DNA from: a virus
Reading direction: 5' to 3' (one strand)
IMG/VR virus record: IMGVR_UViG_3300042567_000628
Coordinates: 1-64,000 of that record
DNA: 64,000 nucleotides
A program made the position numbers and the translations under genes. The notes under the pieces are model-generated. The model worked only from the letters and a program-made list of their open reading frames with translations, did no database searches and was not told the origin of the DNA. Shown here one piece after another: positions 26,285 to 35,134 of the stretch. Positions within the stretch are counted from its first letter, which is position 1; every line of letters starts with the position of its first letter.

Positions 26285-27222
26285 TCATGTGGGGGGTAAA
26301 TGCCCTTAATCATGGAAGTAGTCTTGCTGTATTCAAGGACGGCAGTCTGTGGTCCAATCAAGTGGGTTCTTCGGATGAATTAGACAGCAAAATAATTACC
26401 GATGCCCTGCATCTTGGAGCACCAGATCGTATCTTTTGGTACGAACGACCCTGGATAAAGAAAGCAAGACAGGCATACGCAGGACAGTGGCATCGTGCCT
26501 TAGATATGAAGGTACTTCCACGTAGATATATGAAAGCGCAACATTATGCTCCGATCACTTATACACCGCATCATGGTAGTCATGCAGCCGCAGGCTACTA
26601 TACCAGTCCTTTTAATCATTGTGCTATTGTGGTACTCGACGCCATAGGTGAATTTGAATGTGCTACCATATGGGAAGGCCTACACGGAGAAATGCGCAAA
26701 GTGTGGAGCAGAAGTTATCCTAATAGTCTAGGGCTATTCTATAGCGCATTTACTAACTTGTTAGGAATGACTCCAATACAAGACGAATATCTATTGCAAC
26801 AAATGGCTAAGAAGGGCGACCCACATCGTTATAAACATGATGTTCACAAATACATGAGCGGACTATTAATCTCTGGTAAGAACATGCACAAGGGCATCCT
26901 CGATTGGCCGCATGACATTGGAAATGAACAAGACCGTTACGATATTGCTGCCGCAGTTCAACGAGTGTTTGAAGATCAAATCCGTATGGTTATGCTAGAA
27001 GCTAAGAAATTAGTCAACACTGACTGTCTAGTTTATATGGGCGGTTGTGCTATGAATTCAGATGCTAATAAACGATTTGTGGAACCTGCATTTAAGTACA
27101 GGTGGAGTTTACCTAATCCAGGAGATCCATCTAGTTCTATCGGAGCAGTCTTGTATCACACTAAACAACGAGAGTGGAAATACAACTTTGGTGTTGCAAA
27201 GCACCTAGCAATTAGTGTATAA
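26281..27222 (+). CDS. Carbamoyltransferase (NodU/CmcH family), N-terminal domain only
   Basis: 313 residues. ALNHGSSLAVF, the metal-binding HHGSHAAAG (97-105), VLDAIGEFE and GGCAMNSDAN are diagnostic of the Carbam_trans_N domain, which makes O-carbamoyl groups from carbamoyl phosphate and ATP. The usual about 170-residue C-terminal domain is absent; relatives in other T4-like phages are similarly short. Substrate unknown; a modified nucleotide or a sugar are the likely options given the neighbours. Confidence 0.82.
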   Translation: MIMWGVNALNHGSSLAVFKDGSLWSNQVGSSDELDSKIITDALHLGAPDRIFWYERPWIKKARQAYAGQWHRALDMKVLPRRYMKAQHYAPITYTPHHGSHAAAGYYTSPFNHCAIVVLDAIGEFECATIWEGLHGEMRKVWSRSYPNSLGLFYSAFTNLLGMTPIQDEYLLQQMAKKGDPHRYKHDVHKYMSGLLISGKNMHKGILDWPHDIGNEQDRYDIAAAVQRVFEDQIRMVMLEAKKLVNTDCLVYMGGCAMNSDANKRFVEPAFKYRWSLPNPGDPSSSIGAVLYHTKQREWKYNFGVAKHLAISV

Positions 27223-27223
27223 T
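27194..27223 (+). promoter_or_regulatory. Possible sigma70-type promoter, leaderless
   Basis: TTGCAA (27194-27199), 18 bases, TATAAT (27218-27223), then 7 bases to the ATG at 27231. Spacing and -35 are poorer than the others. Confidence 0.55.
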
Positions 27224-27230
27224 AAAATAT

Positions 27231-27848
27231 ATGTTTTATTATAATAAGAAATATCAAACAGGTGATCAATGGCTAATTGATACAGAATATACCAAGTATC
27301 AAGACCTATTGCCACTGGTTGAATCAAATCCCAATACTGAATACAGCAACGAAACTGTGGCGTTTAATGCTAGACAGTACCCATTGTGGAGTGATCCTGT
27401 GGTTGCACAGACAGTGAGACACAAACAATTTCTTGATAACTATGTTCAACACCCCGCTTGGGAAGAAGCAACACATGGTATATTCGAATGGACCAAGCGA
27501 CGATTAAAAAGAAATAAAATTGACCTAAATTTTGTGCCAACTATTTCATGGAGCATGGAATATGCCGCAGGCGGCTGGCAAAGCATGCATACACACGACA
27601 ACGATTGTGTTACACAGATATTCTATTTAGATGGAGAAATAAACCAAGACCCAAATGTTAGTGCAAAAGAAAATGCATGGGGGTCTATGTATGCTTTTTT
27701 AACTAAAGGCGATAAACCATTATACAAATCATTTAGCAGTTGGGCAGGCCGTTGCATAATACTTCGTGGCGATATTTTCCACGGTGTTTATCCTATAAAA
27801 ACATTGCCACGCAGAACAATTATTATGGATTATAAAGTGATACGATGA
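27231..27848 (+). CDS. 2OG-Fe(II) oxygenase-like protein
   Basis: 205 residues. A jelly-roll with GGWQSMHTHDNDCVTQIFYLDG (HxHxxD-type first motif) and GRCIILRGDIFHGVYPI followed by RRTIIMDYKV (second His and distal Arg) follows the 2OG-Fe(II) oxygenase pattern of phage proteins. Product and substrate unknown. Overlaps the helicase gene by ATGA. Confidence 0.65.
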   Translation: MFYYNKKYQTGDQWLIDTEYTKYQDLLPLVESNPNTEYSNETVAFNARQYPLWSDPVVAQTVRHKQFLDNYVQHPAWEEATHGIFEWTKRRLKRNKIDLNFVPTISWSMEYAAGGWQSMHTHDNDCVTQIFYLDGEINQDPNVSAKENAWGSMYAFLTKGDKPLYKSFSSWAGRCIILRGDIFHGVYPIKTLPRRTIIMDYKVIR

Positions 27849-29281
27849 TAAAGACCTACGACTACGAAGTACAAAAATTATATCTTGAACTCATGCTGGC
27901 AGATGCCGAAGTATTTGTGCGCTGCCAAGGTATATTTGATCATTCATTGTTTGACCGAAAACTACAGGATGCAGCAGAATTTATTCATGAATATGCCAAG
28001 GGCTATAATGTACTGCCAGACTATGAAATGGTCAATGCATCGTGCCGCACTGATATGAAACGTCCAGAAGATCTTAAAGAAGGTCACATGGACTGGTTCA
28101 TGGATGAGTTTGAGAAGTTTACTCAACACAAGGCTCTTGAACGTGCAATTATACAATCAGCTGATCTATTAGAAAAACATGACTATGGTGCAGTGGAAGT
28201 ATTAATTAAAGAAGCTGTACAGATTGGACTTGCCCGAGATATGGGCACAGACTACTTTGCTGATCCTCGTGGCCGATTGATGGGCATCAAAGACAAGAAT
28301 GGACAGGTGAGCACAGGTTGGCCCTGTATGGATCGTAAGTTATTTGGTGGATTTAATCGTGGTGAACTAAACATCTTTGCCGGTGGATCCGGCGCAGGTA
28401 AAAGTTTGTTCTTGGCTAACTTGGGTGTGAACTGGGCATTGATGGGTCTTAATGTGGTCTATCTAACTCTTGAACTTTCAGAAGCACTGGTCAGTATGCG
28501 TATTGATGCAATGATAACAGGAACATCAACTAAAGACATTTTTAAAGATCTAGATGATGTTGAAATGAAAGTTAAAATGATCGGCAAGAAGTCGGGCATG
28601 CTACAGATAAAATACATGCCCTCAGGCAAGACTGCCAACGACATTCGTGCATACCTGAAAGAATATGAAATTAAAGTAGGCAAAAAAGTAGACGTACTGT
28701 TAGTTGACTACTTAGACTTGTTAATGCCTGTAAGTAAAAAGATCAGCCCGGCTGACTTATTCATCAAAGACAAGTATGTGTCAGAAGAACTTCGTAATCT
28801 AGCAGTGGAGAAGAACTGTGTGTTCGTTACTGCGGCACAGTTAAATCGTGGTGCTGTAGAAGAAGTTGAATTTGATCACAGTCACATCTCGGGTGGTTTG
28901 AGCAAGATTCAAACGGCAGATAATGTGTTTGGTATCTTTACCAGTCGAGCTATGCGTGAACGTGGTCGCTATCAATTGCAGTTGATGAAGACACGGTCAA
29001 GTAGTGGGGTAGGCATGAAGATTGATCTAGAGTTCAATCTAGAAAGTTTAAGAATCAGTGACCTACCCGAGGACGAACAAGAAAATAACGGTGCAACAAG
29101 CAGAGGTAGTTCTAGTATAATTGAGTCAATCAAGGCTCGTAGTACTATTCAAGGACGCATCGATGAAGATGGTGTTATACAAGATCCAACTCAAGGTGTT
29201 GGTCTAGGCAAGGTTCGTGCCAATGTTGAATCAAGTAAGATGCGTGAGATTTTAAACAAGCAGTTTGGCGATGAAGACTAA
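27845..29281 (+). CDS. gp41: Replicative DNA helicase, gp41/DnaB-like
   Basis: 478 residues (T4 gp41 475). Hexameric 5'-3' helicase that opens the fork and recruits primase. N-terminal helical domain, then FNRGELNIFAGGSGAGKS (Walker A 180-187), a Walker B-type KVDVLLVDYLDLLMP and the H4-like AAQLNRGAVEE. Acidic Ser-rich linker and a short C-terminal helix end the protein. Confidence 0.92.
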   Translation: MIKTYDYEVQKLYLELMLADAEVFVRCQGIFDHSLFDRKLQDAAEFIHEYAKGYNVLPDYEMVNASCRTDMKRPEDLKEGHMDWFMDEFEKFTQHKALERAIIQSADLLEKHDYGAVEVLIKEAVQIGLARDMGTDYFADPRGRLMGIKDKNGQVSTGWPCMDRKLFGGFNRGELNIFAGGSGAGKSLFLANLGVNWALMGLNVVYLTLELSEALVSMRIDAMITGTSTKDIFKDLDDVEMKVKMIGKKSGMLQIKYMPSGKTANDIRAYLKEYEIKVGKKVDVLLVDYLDLLMPVSKKISPADLFIKDKYVSEELRNLAVEKNCVFVTAAQLNRGAVEEVEFDHSHISGGLSKIQTADNVFGIFTSRAMRERGRYQLQLMKTRSSSGVGMKIDLEFNLESLRISDLPEDEQENNGATSRGSSSIIESIKARSTIQGRIDEDGVIQDPTQGVGLGKVRANVESSKMREILNKQFGDED

Positions 29282-29507
29282 AAAAGTAGAGTTGTATAAA
29301 TGGTTAGATAGCGAGGGCGAAAACATTGAAATTGATTGGCCCAAAGTGCATAAAACGCTAGGATTAGATCATACCAATTGGTTGTTAACGCAACCTGAAG
29401 ATCAATGTCAAATAGTATTAGAAAAAAACGACATGTATTGTCGTTTAGTAGCAGAATTCTACAACGATCATGTACTAACACATTATCATTTAATGTGGGC
29501 TAAATAG
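29271..29507 (+). CDS. Unrecognised small protein
   Basis: 78 residues from the ATG at 29271 inside the end of the helicase gene. Mixed alpha/beta (YKWLDSEGENIEIDWPKVHKTLG). Coupled to gp41 by an 11-base overlap. No family assigned. Confidence 0.7.
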   Translation: MKTKKVELYKWLDSEGENIEIDWPKVHKTLGLDHTNWLLTQPEDQCQIVLEKNDMYCRLVAEFYNDHVLTHYHLMWAK

Positions 29508-29510
29508 TAG

Positions 29511-30221
29511 ATGCGTCTAAGAGAATTACACGAACGATCAGATATAATCACAGTTAATCGCCGTCTCAATCCCAAGATATGGAACGGTGATGCACTCGAC
29601 CCAGCGGTGGCACAAAAACTCAAAGAAATTGCCGATGCATTTCAAGAGTTTATCGGCATTGATCTTGATGTAGTAGATTATACAATTACAGGATCAAATG
29701 CCAACTATACCTGGACCGAGCATTCAGACCTAGATCTGCATCTTATTGTTCAAGGTGAAGTAGATGATGCTGCTAGAGAACTATTCAATGCCAAAAAGGC
29801 ACTCTGGGGCGAACAACACAATATCACCATCAAAGGTCTTCCTGTTGAATGTTATGTTCAGGGCAAAGAAGAAGAACACCACAGTACCGGAGTGTATAGC
29901 ATAGCTGACAATCAATGGCTGGTCGAACCAAAGAAAATAAAACCAGAAGTAGATGACAGTGCTGTGGAAGCTAAAAAAGATTCAGTCATCCACGACATTG
30001 AAACTGCTCTATTAAGTAAAGATCTCAACCGCTTGAGACTAGTAAAAGAAAAGATCACTAAAATGCGTCAGGCAGGACTGGAACGTGCGGGCGAGTGGTC
30101 AGTAGAAAACCTAGTTTTCAAAATACTTCGAAACCTAGGTCTTATTGATGAAATTACAGATAAAATTCGCGAACTAGAAGATCAAGAGCTGAGTCTAGAA
30201 CAGGCCCAGTCTTTAGATTAA
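29511..30221 (+). CDS. Nucleotidyltransferase-fold protein
   Basis: 236 residues. GSNANYTWTEHSDLDLHL (61-78) is the G-S...[DE]-x-[DE] signature of the DNA polymerase beta-like nucleotidyltransferase fold, with SDLDL giving two metal-binding Asp. The third Asp may lie in LPVECYVQG (Glu). The C-terminal half is helical. It may nucleotidylate RNA or protein; target unknown. Conserved MRLRELHE opening is like several virion-associated phage proteins. Confidence 0.65.
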   Translation: MRLRELHERSDIITVNRRLNPKIWNGDALDPAVAQKLKEIADAFQEFIGIDLDVVDYTITGSNANYTWTEHSDLDLHLIVQGEVDDAARELFNAKKALWGEQHNITIKGLPVECYVQGKEEEHHSTGVYSIADNQWLVEPKKIKPEVDDSAVEAKKDSVIHDIETALLSKDLNRLRLVKEKITKMRQAGLERAGEWSVENLVFKILRNLGLIDEITDKIRELEDQELSLEQAQSLD

Positions 30222-30352
30222 TCGATCTTATAACAGTCGTAGACATCCCAAGCGTATATAGAGTAAACTGAAAATCTCACAGCTTGCTCTAGTGTTGAGA
30301 ATGTTTTAGATCTCAACTGCCCTGTGGCCAAATAGTATTTGAGTCGCCACAT
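30218..30352 (-). CDS. 44-residue protein after the BI-1 gene
   Basis: Starts with TAATG overlap on the BI-1-like gene and ends in a 4-base overlap with the opposing gene. MWRLKYYLATGQLRSKTFST is followed by an aromatic segment. Coupled translation and plausible composition support it; function unknown. Confidence 0.6.
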   Translation of the reverse strand: MWRLKYYLATGQLRSKTFSTLEQAVRFSVYSIYAWDVYDCYKID

Positions 30353-31047
30353 TAATCTTTCTTAATGCCAAACAACTGTAGTAGGTTGATAAACAGATTG
30401 ATAAAGTCCATGTAGAGAGTTAATGCGCCCATAACTTCTTCACGACCTGTATCGCCATCTACTGAAACCATTTCACGAATCTTCTGTGTGTCGTAGGCAG
30501 TTAGACCCAGAAACACAATGATAGCAATAGCTGAGATCACCATCTGCATCACTGTTGAACCAATAAAGATATTGATTATACTTGCAATGATGATAGCAAT
30601 CAATCCCACAAACATGAACTTGCCCATGCTGTCAAGACTCTGTTTGGTAAAGTAGCCATAACCACTCATTACAGCAAACAGTATACCTGCTGACATAAAT
30701 GCCGATACAATTGATCCCATGGTGAACACCGCAAAGATTGTGGCAAAGCTCAAACCCATTAGAGCCGCAAACGCATATAAAAATAGTTGTAGTTGCCCTT
30801 TATTAAAATGCTGGGCAGCAAAAGCAAATGCCAGGATGACTACCAAGGGTGAAAAAATCACAATCCATTTCATTGCACCCGTAAAAAAGAACTGCAACAA
30901 TTCTGGGCTAGAGCCCACAAAGTAACTCACAATCATGCTTACAATAACAGCAAGACTCATATGTCCGTAGACACGGCCCATTGCTGAGTTTACTTCTTCT
31001 GCTGAGCGGTAGTCTGTGATACCACCTGTATAATTTGTTCCAAACAT
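30352..31047 (-). CDS. Bax inhibitor-1 (YccA/TMBIM) family membrane protein
   Basis: 231 residues with seven hydrophobic segments. ALMGLSFATIFAVF, SGYGYFTKQSLDSMGKFM, GLTAYDTQKIREM and LYMDFINLFINLLQLFG are diagnostic for bacterial BI-1/YccA proteins, inner-membrane proteins that bind FtsH or act as pH-gated leak channels. In a phage it may shield the host membrane or a phage protein from FtsH proteolysis; that role is inferred. TAGGAGGAT precedes the ATG; its own sigma70 promoter lies upstream. Confidence 0.88.
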   Translation of the reverse strand: MFGTNYTGGITDYRSAEEVNSAMGRVYGHMSLAVIVSMIVSYFVGSSPELLQFFFTGAMKWIVIFSPLVVILAFAFAAQHFNKGQLQLFLYAFAALMGLSFATIFAVFTMGSIVSAFMSAGILFAVMSGYGYFTKQSLDSMGKFMFVGLIAIIIASIINIFIGSTVMQMVISAIAIIVFLGLTAYDTQKIREMVSVDGDTGREEVMGALTLYMDFINLFINLLQLFGIKKD

Positions 31048-31070
31048 AAAAATCCTCCTAGGTATAGTAC

Positions 31071-31099
31071 AGTATACACTATTATTATTTATTTGTCAA
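31071..31099 (-). promoter_or_regulatory. Sigma70-type promoter of BI-1 gene
   Basis: Minus strand: TTGACA (31099-31094), 17 bases, TATACT (31076-31071), 24 bases before the ATG. Confidence 0.8.
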
Positions 31100-31964
31100 C
31101 CTGTCCTGTGTATATCTTGCGACGTTTTGCCCAAGGTAATACGGGCCTGTATCTGTCACGATGTTCTAGATTTGATCGTACAGTGGCCACGTCTAATTCT
31201 TTGAAAATAAAGTCATCGTCTTTAAGCGCATTGTTTTTGATCAAGCCTTTGACAAATCCTTCTGTAAGGTCTAGCTGAGTGTCTGTGAGAAGACTGTGAA
31301 CCAATTTATCCGCTAGAATTTTGTGATTGCTTAGGCACATGTGATTGTATCTGCCATCGAGTCCGTACCAAAATTTAGCATCAAGATCTGCCGTGATATC
31401 TTCAAATTCCCATTGTTGCACATCATCCATCAGTACGCCCTTGGCCCAATTGATTTCCTGCCAGGTTTCAGCTTGATCCACATCCTGCCCAAAGCATTTC
31501 ATTATTATAGGTCTGTTGAGTTTTTTCTTTAGAGTCTGATAGGCAAGATAGCCCATGCGATTGTTGATGTGTATGAGATCTAATCTAACTCGTTGAATAT
31601 AACGTATGTAATACTCAATGGCTTTGGCTTCATCCTTGGTGACAAAACTGTCCAAATCAATGATGTTGCTGTTGGTCATTTCGGGTAGTCTATCTAGGAA
31701 CCAAAATCTACTGGGATGCGTTAGAGCTATGACAATGTAGTCATTTTCTGTAATTCTATGTTCTAACAAATGCTGCAGAACGTCCCAACAGTAGTCTTGA
31801 GCACAGCCCATGATGCTGAGATTTTCTAAAACAACATCATGCCCCAATTGTTGTTTAAGTCCACGAGCCACCTGTTGTGGCCAAGTCACTGTGGTGTCTT
31901 CGGGTTTGGGCGGTACAGAAAAACTGTCACCGATCACATATAGTGTAGAGTATTTGTTGGTCAT
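31089..31964 (-). CDS. SGNH-hydrolase-like protein, paralogue 1
   Basis: 291 residues. LYVIGDSFSVPP carries the block I GDS of SGNH/GDSL esterases; ALTHPSRFWF and NHMCLSNHKILADKL (block V-like His) complete the pattern. SGNH enzymes deacylate sugars or lipids. Similar along its length to the protein encoded at 32012. Its end overlaps the -35 box of the BI-1 promoter. Catalysis is inferred. Confidence 0.65.
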   Translation of the reverse strand: MTNKYSTLYVIGDSFSVPPKPEDTTVTWPQQVARGLKQQLGHDVVLENLSIMGCAQDYCWDVLQHLLEHRITENDYIVIALTHPSRFWFLDRLPEMTNSNIIDLDSFVTKDEAKAIEYYIRYIQRVRLDLIHINNRMGYLAYQTLKKKLNRPIIMKCFGQDVDQAETWQEINWAKGVLMDDVQQWEFEDITADLDAKFWYGLDGRYNHMCLSNHKILADKLVHSLLTDTQLDLTEGFVKGLIKNNALKDDDFIFKELDVATVRSNLEHRDRYRPVLPWAKRRKIYTGQVDK

Positions 31965-32011
31965 ACAGTAGTTAGCTGCAGGGCATGGTCAGTGACAAAA
32001 AACTTGAAACT

Positions 32012-32842
32012 TCACCAACTGGGTCGTTTCATTATTTTTGACATAGTCCACGCAGGCCTAGCATGCATGTCCGTGATGCGATATTGATTGAATTCTCTCG
32101 CACAAAAATCTGTATCTCGCCAACTGTCTTTGAGAATAAGTCCTTGAACGAATCCGTCAGCAAGATCCACTGTTAGACCTTGTTGGAAAAAATCCACAAT
32201 TTTTTTGGCCAGTATGCCATGATTGCTCAAGGTGATGTGATTGTATCTACAGTCCACGCCTCTAAAATATTGATCACTTTGAGTGCCTGGTTCCGCAAAC
32301 TCTTGCGTTTGGATATCAAACAAGGTGCCCGTGGCCCAGGCTATTTCTTGGTGGTGTTGAGCTTCACTGACGTCTATGTCAAAGCAGCGCAATATCAAAG
32401 GCTTGGGCAAGCCCAGTCTAGTGATGTAACTGGTGAGCCAACCCAATCTCATCATCATGTGCAGAGTATCCAATTGTGGTCGTTGAATGTGCTGCATGAA
32501 TCCTTCTATGGCCTTGTTTTTTTCCTTGGAAACATACTGATCCATACCTATGATGTGCATGTTACTGAGATTGGGTTCATCTTGCACAAACCAATATCTG
32601 TTGGGATGTGTTAGACATATGACGATTCGATCTTCAGCTGTGATTTGATTCACAGAATGAAATCCTGCTCTCAACTGTTGAAAGCACCAATCTTGACTGA
32701 CTCCATGCTGACTCAGGGGCATTAATTTGAGTCCTAGGTCAGCAGCCACCTGTCGCGGCCATGTGATGGTGGCGTCTGTTGATTCCATGGGTTCAACAGA
32801 GAAGCTGTCGCCTATCATGATTAGTCTCGGAGTTGTGGTCAT
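32012..32842 (-). CDS. SGNH-hydrolase-like protein, paralogue 2
   Basis: 276 residues. LIMIGDSFSVEPMES (GDS), LTHPNRYWFV and NHITLSNHGILAKKI match the protein encoded at 31089 throughout, so the pair arose by duplication. May process the glycans made by the sugar cassette or host surface polysaccharide. Confidence 0.65.
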   Translation of the reverse strand: MTTTPRLIMIGDSFSVEPMESTDATITWPRQVAADLGLKLMPLSQHGVSQDWCFQQLRAGFHSVNQITAEDRIVICLTHPNRYWFVQDEPNLSNMHIIGMDQYVSKEKNKAIEGFMQHIQRPQLDTLHMMMRLGWLTSYITRLGLPKPLILRCFDIDVSEAQHHQEIAWATGTLFDIQTQEFAEPGTQSDQYFRGVDCRYNHITLSNHGILAKKIVDFFQQGLTVDLADGFVQGLILKDSWRDTDFCAREFNQYRITDMHARPAWTMSKIMKRPSW

Positions 32843-32882
32843 TTGTTATAATTATCTTCTTGATAATATTCACTGAATTTTC

Positions 32883-32911
32883 TTGACAAAGGTTAAATAG
32901 CAGTATATAAT
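32883..32911 (+). promoter_or_regulatory. Sigma70-type promoter
   Basis: TTGACA (32883-32888), 17 bases, TATAAT (32906-32911), 23 bases before the ATG at 32935. Consensus in all twelve positions. Confidence 0.85.
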
Positions 32912-32934
32912 TAAACATAACTTAGTGGACCATC

Positions 32935-33369
32935 ATGCTAGAAAGAATCACCACACTCACAGACGAATTGATACGACTGCTCAAGGACGATCCTGTTCGA
33001 CCTGAGATCCCTGCAGACTTTAGAGTGGACAAGAACTCCAGAGTTTATGTGTTGAAGAGTGAAACAGGTGAGCCCATGGCTGTGACCTGTGTGAAGTTTC
33101 TAGCAGAAATTCCACAAAGTGTAGACGATCTTGCCAATGTGGCTGTGAATACTTCTACTGCGGTCTTCTATACCATTTGGAGTTATGCAGCCGGTGCGGG
33201 TCGCAGTCTTATAGAAGCGGCTCAAGAGGATATCAAGACTCACGAACCCCAAGTTAAAACCTTTGTAACACTGAGCCCAAAAACAGAAATGGCTCGCAAG
33301 TTTCATCACAAAAACGGGGCCACTACCTATAGAGAAAATCAAGACTCAATTAACTATCAGTATCACTGA
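32935..33369 (+). CDS. GNAT-like acetyltransferase-fold protein
   Basis: 144 residues. STAVFYTIWSYAAGAGRSLIEAAQEDI resembles the acetyl-CoA loop (Q/R-x2-G-x-[GA]) of GNAT enzymes, followed by VTLSPKTEMARKFHHKNGA as the C-terminal helix. Isolated on its strand with its own consensus promoter, so probably early. Convergent overlap of 7 bases with the next gene. Confidence 0.6.
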   Translation: MLERITTLTDELIRLLKDDPVRPEIPADFRVDKNSRVYVLKSETGEPMAVTCVKFLAEIPQSVDDLANVAVNTSTAVFYTIWSYAAGAGRSLIEAAQEDIKTHEPQVKTFVTLSPKTEMARKFHHKNGATTYRENQDSINYQYH

Positions 33370-33995
33370 TCGTTAAAATTACCACACAATGTATCAACTA
33401 GGTGTTTTTCTTTTAGTTTATCAACAGTTGAATAATAGTGGTCGGATGTAATTGGCCCTTTGGTTATCAAGGGATTCAGTTCATAATAGCCCATTGACAA
33501 AACATATCTAGATTCAGTTCCGTAATTAATACTGTTATGTGGTATTTGTGTGTTTAACAGATAAAATTGATTGGGTTCGTAGGTGAGTCTAGTATAGGGG
33601 AAATAGACGTAGTCTCGAGGCATAAGCGAATCCTTCTTGTGCTCATGTGCAAACATAACCAAATACTGATCATCTTGTGTCAACATTAAATTAAATGCAG
33701 TAGCACGGTAAACATCTCTATGCCAATTATAGATGTATCCGGGTTCTATTAACAGTATTCTTGGGTATAAATTAAACTCTTGTATTAGTTCTAGAATTGG
33801 TTCGTTCTCGAAATAATTCTGCGGAACTTTATGCTGTTTGAACGTGGCTGATATCGCAACATCGTGGGTGACCCTGCCTTCTTTGCCTTGATTTTTAGTA
33901 ACATCAACATGCCCGTAATCAAAAGTTTTACAGTCTTCAAATAAAGGATTAGACGGCGAAAGCCCTAGTGATAATTTTGTGAAACACTCATTCAT
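33363..33995 (-). CDS. 2OG-Fe(II) oxygenase-like jelly-roll protein
   Basis: 210 residues from the ATG at 33995, chosen because an ATAAATA late element ends 5 bases upstream; a longer reading would overlap the upstream gene. YNWHRDVYRATAFNLML gives the H-x-D iron site and FYLLNTQIPHNSINYG...SRYVLSM the distal His and Arg, as in aspartyl-hydroxylase-like folds. Confidence 0.65.
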   Translation of the reverse strand: MNECFTKLSLGLSPSNPLFEDCKTFDYGHVDVTKNQGKEGRVTHDVAISATFKQHKVPQNYFENEPILELIQEFNLYPRILLIEPGYIYNWHRDVYRATAFNLMLTQDDQYLVMFAHEHKKDSLMPRDYVYFPYTRLTYEPNQFYLLNTQIPHNSINYGTESRYVLSMGYYELNPLITKGPITSDHYYSTVDKLKEKHLVDTLCGNFNDQ

Positions 33996-34000
33996 GCTGC

Positions 34001-34007
34001 TATTTAT
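34001..34007 (-). promoter_or_regulatory. T4-type late promoter (ATAAATA), leaderless
   Basis: ATAAATA, then GCAGC, then ATG at 33995; the A of ATG falls at the predicted +1. Confidence 0.6.
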
Positions 34008-34050
34008 TTTTTCATTTTGATCAATAGCAGCAAACGTGATTAGAACATTA

Positions 34051-34257
34051 TCACTGACTACCGGGTTTAAAGCCCACTGTGTAGACAGCAACCACAGGTT
34101 CCCAATTTTCACGATCCTTGGCCGTTTGGCTTTCAGCAAACTGCTGTGCCACAAGATTGGCTCTGCTGAGATCGGTGATGTGTTCACCAGCGAGAAATTG
34201 ACGCTGTAGTCTAATACCTGTGCGGCTGTTTCGGGCCATGATCTTGTATGCTTGCAT
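34051..34257 (-). CDS. Unrecognised small basic protein
   Basis: 68 residues, Arg-rich N-terminus (IMARNSRTGIRLQRQFL) with helical body. AGGAGCACACA precedes the ATG and a GATAAATA late element lies upstream. No family assigned. Confidence 0.7.
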   Translation of the reverse strand: MQAYKIMARNSRTGIRLQRQFLAGEHITDLSRANLVAQQFAESQTAKDRENWEPVVAVYTVGFKPGSQ

Positions 34258-34275
34258 TGTGTGCTCCTGGTCGAG

Positions 34276-34283
34276 TATTTATC
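34276..34283 (-). promoter_or_regulatory. T4-type late promoter (GATAAATA)
   Basis: GATAAATA 18 bases before the ATG at 34257, with an AGGAG ribosome site between. Confidence 0.55.
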
Positions 34284-34302
34284 AACCTAGACACATCATT
34301 AC

Positions 34303-34878
34303 CTATTTGGATTCTTTAACTGTGTAGTTAATGGTTAACACATATCTGCTTTCGTGTGCAACGGGTGTGGTTGATGAGTGAAAATGCCTGCCGGGAAAGT
34401 CCATCCATAGATTGGCCGTGGGTTTTTGTCTGTGCCATTCTGTGTACATTTCCCTTTTAGGCTGTTCCTTGCGCTGATCAAATATGACAGTGTCACCATC
34501 ACTGGTCGCAGGATAGAATATGCCTGTGCGATGATTCAGTACAGGATGATCTATATGCGGTGTGTGTTCCACACTCCAGGGTGTGCGTGTGCATAGTCCC
34601 AGGCGCACTCTTAGTACTGAATCCAATTGTTGATCTTGATGATCCAGAGCAGCCAATAGTATGAGCAGACTGGGATCCCATAATGGACTGATATTTTGAC
34701 TGTCCTTGTAGATCAAATGACTAAACGATCCCTGATACTGGGGATCCGCCCCACTGATATCATCAGGGTTAGCAGTAAAGGGCAGATAGAACCAATCTAT
34801 AGCAGGATCAGTGAGGCGTTGGCAGACATAGCTGAATTGGTTGGGTTTGAGTAGATCTTGTATGAGTGTGATAGACAT
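34303..34878 (-). CDS. 2OG-Fe(II) oxygenase-like protein
   Basis: 191 residues from the ATG at 34878, 5 bases downstream of a late-type element. VEHTPHIDHP provides H-x-D, TGIFYPATSDGDTVIF the core strands, GRHFHSSTTPVAHESRYVLTINY the distal His and Arg. This layout is common in phage 2OG oxygenases. Substrate unknown. Confidence 0.7.
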   Translation of the reverse strand: MSITLIQDLLKPNQFSYVCQRLTDPAIDWFYLPFTANPDDISGADPQYQGSFSHLIYKDSQNISPLWDPSLLILLAALDHQDQQLDSVLRVRLGLCTRTPWSVEHTPHIDHPVLNHRTGIFYPATSDGDTVIFDQRKEQPKREMYTEWHRQKPTANLWMDFPGRHFHSSTTPVAHESRYVLTINYTVKESK

Positions 34879-34883
34879 GTGAG

Positions 34884-34891
34884 TATATATC
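34884..34891 (-). promoter_or_regulatory. Late-type promoter (GATATATA), leaderless
   Basis: GATATATA, then CTCAC, then ATG. The same CTCAC-ATG follows the CATAAATA element at 55960. Confidence 0.5.
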
Positions 34892-34927
34892 ACATGTCAA
34901 TGATCACCACTCACAGAGTGGCAGCGA

Positions 34928-35101
34928 TTAGGCCTGTCCTGCAGTGGGATCTAGTGAAGGCAGTGGGGGCTCAACGGGTGGCACATCTTTGGGACTCTGT
35001 AGATCCCAATAGGCCATGTGTGCTTTACGTTCAGTAGTTTCGGCTAATTTTTTAGCAGTTTCTGTGGCTGCGATTGCTTCGGGTGTCATTGGTCTTGCCA
35101 T
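34928..35101 (-). CDS. Unrecognised small Pro/Ala-rich protein
   Basis: 57 residues (MARPMTPEAIAATETAKKLA), with a helical Ala/Thr-rich start and a Pro-rich end. GGAGAACTTC precedes the ATG. CTAAATA late element upstream. Function unknown. Confidence 0.65.
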   Translation of the reverse strand: MARPMTPEAIAATETAKKLAETTERKAHMAYWDLQSPKDVPPVEPPLPSLDPTAGQA

Positions 35102-35127
35102 GAAGTTCTCCAAATTGGTTAATGATG

Positions 35128-35134
35128 TATTTAG
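35128..35134 (-). promoter_or_regulatory. T4-type late promoter (CTAAATA)
   Basis: CTAAATA 26 bases before the ATG at 35101. Confidence 0.5.
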
